From NCBI GenBank assembly GCA_964557955.1, contig CAZLCS010000024.1:18934-82933 (forward strand): a stretch of DNA of 64,000 bases, read 5' to 3'. The first letter of the stretch is position 1. The number at the start of each line of letters is the position of its first letter. Below, piece by piece: positions 61,147-64,000 of this stretch. A program made the position numbers and the translations under genes. The notes under the pieces were generated by a model. The model ran no database searches. It worked only from the letters and a program-made list of their open reading frames with translations, and had not been told where the DNA came from. This DNA comes from JALOOX01 sp964557955. Its GTDB lineage: Bacteria; Desulfobacterota; Syntrophobacteria; Syntrophobacterales; Syntrophobacteraceae.

Positions 61147-64000
61147 CTATTCTCCTTGACAGGGTGCCCCGGTGAGCGCCTGGCACCAGAGCCGCGCCAC
61201 CGAACGGTATCCATCGCCATTGGGGTGAAAGTTGTCGAAATACTCCATCGCATAGGTCTGCAGGAAGTAGCTGTAAAGGTCGGGCGGGGGAACCGTGATG
61301 TTGTTGGCCGGATCGGCCGCCAGCTCATCGATGACCCGGTTGTACTCCTTGATCCAGACGTTTCGGGCACCCGTGTCGGGATCGGGGTAGGCCGGGCAGC
61401 TTGCCGGACTGTCATTGCAGTCTCCCAGGGCGATATTGATTTTGGCGAGGGTCGGGGCTTTCCCCACTCCCTTGACCGCGCTGACCATTCGCTGCACATT
61501 GTCTTTGAAGCTCCCGGGGTAGCCCGAGTCCCCGGGCTTGAGACCTTTGCCGCTGGGCACCGGAAGCAGGGGATTGGCGTCGTTCATCCCGTAAAGGATG
61601 AGATATCGCTGCGCGTCAGGGTATCTTCCCACCAGCACAGGAGCCAGGGAAGCCCCGTAAGAGGACTTGGCGCCCCCGAGTCCGTGGTTGATGATGGTCT
61701 GGGGCACGCCCCCCCGGGCTGCCGTCAACAGATTGTTAAGGACAGGGACGTAGCCGCCCCCGAAGTTGCGACCATCCAGAGAGCTGTCATCACCGGGTAG
61801 ATTATCCCCGAACCCCGTGGGAAACGCAGCCGTGATGCTGTCTCCCATGGCGACGGTGAAGTCCCCCACGCCCACCCGGATCGACTGGTCCCGGGTCGCC
61901 ATCGTGGAAACCTCATTGCCCGCACTGTCGATGAGCACTGCCTCCACAACATGGTCCGCCTTGCCAACCCCCGTGAAAGTAGTCTCAAACGGGGCCACGT
62001 ATCGATCCATGACCCGACCGCCATGGGAGGGCCCGCCATCCAGAAGAAATCTCACCCCCCAACCGCTCTGGGCCGACGCATTGAGTGCCGCATTGGCCCT
62101 GACCAACAGATTTCCCCCCGTCTGCAGGGAATAGTCCAGGGGGGTGACGATCCGCAGCGACGGCCTCACCGGCACTCCGACGACCCGCAGCTCCGCCGCC
62201 GAAGCCCAGGGATTGCCGTTGACATCGCCTCCCACAGACCGGAACCTCACGAACTGGCCGACCCTGGATGCAAAGGTCACCTGCTTTTCCGTCGAGCTGT
62301 TGGCGAATGTGCCCGTCGAGACCGCGCTTCCCCAATCCTCCCCGTCTGTGCTGACATAGAGCTCGTAATTCGACACCCTGCCGTTCACTCCTCCGTCCTG
62401 GCGGGGCAGGTACCTGAAGCCGCTCACCCGGTACAATCCACCCAGGTCGAGCTGGATTTCATGGGGAGGACCCTGGCTGTAAGGCTGCCACATGGTGTGC
62501 CAGAGGGTGGAGGGGTTACCGTCCTTGATATTAGCGGCAGCACCATTTTCCCCCACGAGCTCCTGGCTGTCCACGAAACGGACGCTCCAGTTGTCCTGCG
62601 AAATCAGGTCAGCCGCAGGCGATTGGACGGTAACGGTCCGGGTGGCGGGCGTGGCATCGGCCTGGCCCAGGCCATCCGTCACCGTCAGAAGCACCGTGTA
62701 AGCCCCCGGGTTGTTGAACGCGACCAATCCCGGATTCTGCGACGCGGAATCGGAGACCCCGGAACCCGCCCCAAAGGTCCACCGGAAGGTCAGCGGCTGA
62801 TGATTGTCGGGGTCCGATCCGGAACCCGTGAAATATACCGAGTCTCCTGCGTTGATCGTGAGATTCGTGGAAGGGGTCAGGATGACGCCGTCTGGAGCCT
62901 GGTTGGAGGAAGTGCCGGTCACCGTGACGGTCACCACCGCCGGAGTGGGGTCTGCCAGCCCCAGGGAATCCTTCACCGTGAGCGTCACCGTGTGGGTCCC
63001 GACCGTGTTGAACCGCACCGAACCCGGGTTCTGGGCCGTGGAATCGGCAACTCCCGAGCCTGTTCCAAAGCTCCACAGGTAGCTCAAGGGCAAATCCCCG
63101 TCCGGATCAGTGCCCGTTCCGCTGAAATTCACCTCACCCCCCACACTGATCGTCAAGTTCCCCGCAGGGCTCGTGATGACTCCGTCAGGGGCGTGGTTGG
63201 AAGGCAGCTCCACCCCGAAAACCCGGATCTCCGCCATCGACGTCCAGGGATTCCCATTCACTTCGCTCAGGCTGCGCAGCCGAACGAACTGGCCGTTCTT
63301 GGCCGTGAAGCTCACGGTCTTCTCCGCCGCGCTGTTGGCAAAGGTTCCCGTGGCAACGGGGCTCCCCCACGCGCTCCCGTCCGTGCTGACGTAGAACTCA
63401 TAACCGTTGATGCGGCCGTTCGGCGAGCCGTCCTGCCGCGGCAGGTACCGGAAGCTGCTGATGCTGTAGAGGCCCCCCAGGTTGATCTGGATCTCGTGAG
63501 GCTGCCCCGGACTCGCACTGGCCCACTGGGTGTGCCAGAATGTCCCGGAGCTGCCGTCGAAGGAGTTCACGGCTCTTCCGTCTTCTCCCACCAGCTCCTG
63601 GCTGTCCACGTGATAAAGGCTCCAGCGGGTTCTGGGGATTTCCACGGCAGTCGGTGCCTGAACCGTTACCGTCCGGGTGGCCGGCGTCGGGTCCGAAAGA
63701 CCGAGCGAATCCGTCACCGTAAACGTCACCGTGAACGTTCCCGCCGTGTTGAACTGTTTCGACCCCGGGTCCTCCAGCGTCGAATCCGCAATCCCGGAAC
63801 CCGTGCCGAAATTCCATCGATAGGTCAGGGGCAGGTTGTTGTCCGGGTCCGTCCCCGTCCCGGAAAACGTCACGCTCTCACCCGCTGTGATCGTCACGTT
63901 CCCGCTCGGGGAATCGATCACTCCGTTCGGCGCCTGGTTTGCGGCTGCCTGAACCGTTACCGTCCGGGTGGCCGGCGTCGGGTCCGAAAGACCGAGCGAA
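61147..64000 (-). CDS. Secreted PKD/discoidin protein with SGNH hydrolase domain, 5' end beyond window
   Basis: About 951 visible residues; the frame stays open to the right edge, so the N terminus is missing. Order seen: PKD, discoidin (WSLYHVDSQELVGEDG), PKD, PKD, discoidin (WSVRFVDSQELVGENG), a small Ig-like segment (LRIVTPLDYSLQTGGNLLV) and a C-terminal SGNH/GDSL hydrolase of about 235 residues. The hydrolase has the catalytic Ser in VAMGDSITAAF, the Gly and Asn blocks in HGLGGAKSS and LYGMNDANP, and Asp/His in FDNFHPNGDGY. It is likely an extracellular esterase acting on acylated polysaccharide bound through the discoidin modules. Convergent to the riboswitch-linked discoidin gene. Confidence 0.9.
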   Translation of the reverse strand, partial: SLGLSDPTPATRTVTVQAAANQAPNGVIDSPSGNVTITAGESVTFSGTGTDPDNNLPLTYRWNFGTGSGIADSTLEDPGSKQFNTAGTFTVTFTVTDSLGLSDPTPATRTVTVQAPTAVEIPRTRWSLYHVDSQELVGEDGRAVNSFDGSSGTFWHTQWASASPGQPHEIQINLGGLYSISSFRYLPRQDGSPNGRINGYEFYVSTDGSAWGSPVATGTFANSAAEKTVSFTAKNGQFVRLRSLSEVNGNPWTSMAEIRVFGVELPSNHAPDGVITSPAGNLTISVGGEVNFSGTGTDPDGDLPLSYLWSFGTGSGVADSTAQNPGSVRFNTVGTHTVTLTVKDSLGLADPTPAVVTVTVTGTSSNQAPDGVILTPSTNLTINAGDSVYFTGSGSDPDNHQPLTFRWTFGAGSGVSDSASQNPGLVAFNNPGAYTVLLTVTDGLGQADATPATRTVTVQSPAADLISQDNWSVRFVDSQELVGENGAAANIKDGNPSTLWHTMWQPYSQGPPHEIQLDLGGLYRVSGFRYLPRQDGGVNGRVSNYELYVSTDGEDWGSAVSTGTFANSSTEKQVTFASRVGQFVRFRSVGGDVNGNPWASAAELRVVGVPVRPSLRIVTPLDYSLQTGGNLLVRANAALNASAQSGWGVRFLLDGGPSHGGRVMDRYVAPFETTFTGVGKADHVVEAVLIDSAGNEVSTMATRDQSIRVGVGDFTVAMGDSITAAFPTGFGDNLPGDDSSLDGRNFGGGYVPVLNNLLTAARGGVPQTIINHGLGGAKSSYGASLAPVLVGRYPDAQRYLILYGMNDANPLLPVPSGKGLKPGDSGYPGSFKDNVQRMVSAVKGVGKAPTLAKINIALGDCNDSPASCPAYPDPDTGARNVWIKEYNRVIDELAADPANNITVPPPDLYSYFLQTYAMEYFDNFHPNGDGYRSVARLWCQALTGAPCQGE
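63655..64000 (-). repeat. Exact 55-base direct repeat within PKD coding sequence
   Basis: 63655-63709 and 63946-64000 are identical (TGCCTGAACCGTTACC to GACCGAGCGAA), 291 bases (97 codons) apart, and the second copy may continue beyond the window. It encodes the boundary strand of successive PKD domains (SLGLSDPTPATRTVTVQA). Confidence 0.95.

Overview
The window looks like a chromosomal segment of a GC-rich, dissimilatory sulfate-reducing bacterium of the Desulfobacterota. The Syntrophobacterales/Syntrophobacteria are the best guess, but no marker here fixes the genus. The main evidence is a complete dsrMKJOP operon (30864-35825, minus strand), preceded by an RsbRD-like regulator as in many sulfate reducers. 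CIRCE-controlled groESL, a Desulfobacterota-type porin, a split B12-dependent acyl-CoA mutase and a CoA-transferase of the Ach1/AarC family fit the same picture. No rRNA, tRNA, CRISPR array or intact transposase gene was seen.

Layout. 1-3.1 kb: sodium/solute symporter with a small membrane partner, a second small membrane protein and a secreted protein cut by the window edge. 4.2-7.5 kb: acyl-CoA mutase operon (large subunit, B12 subunit, MeaB GTPase). The large subunit carries the Phe/Gln substrate-pocket pair of isobutyryl-CoA mutase instead of the Tyr/Arg pair of methylmalonyl-CoA mutase. 7.7-12.8 kb: J-domain protein, porin, FG-GAP protein. 13.7-15.8 kb: complete biotin ECF transporter (BioY, ATPase, EcfT) behind a promoter overlapped by a BirA-type operator. 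16.1-20.7 kb: four-gene ABC/GldG/DUF4340 operon. 20.9-27.2 kb: DnaJ, RpoZ, GroEL/GroES and small regulators. 27.6-30.6 kb: aldo/keto reductase, CoA-transferase, glycine-zipper lipoprotein. 30.8-36.4 kb: dsr operon. 37.0-37.9 kb: MntA/HepT toxin-antitoxin pair. 38.1-47.4 kb: VOC protein, topoisomerase III, S10 peptidase, FMN reductase and a heterodimeric ABC exporter. 47.5-57.1 kb: assorted housekeeping and accessory genes. 57.8-64 kb: two convergent loci for large secreted discoidin-domain proteins.

The most interesting finds are four. A cyclic-di-GMP-I riboswitch at about 57848-57953 lies upstream of a secreted fibronectin/discoidin protein, with two candidate anti-RBS segments in its leader. 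The same discoidin module is shared with an oppositely oriented PKD/SGNH-hydrolase protein, suggesting an extracellular matrix or polysaccharide-processing system under c-di-GMP control. The mutase operon appears to be isobutyryl-CoA mutase. Finally, a dispersed family of roughly 145-bp double-hairpin repeats (five copies plus a fragment) and a set of heptanucleotide arrays occupy most of the larger intergenic gaps.

Functional assignments are from motif reading and family knowledge only. No database search, alignment program or folding program was run.
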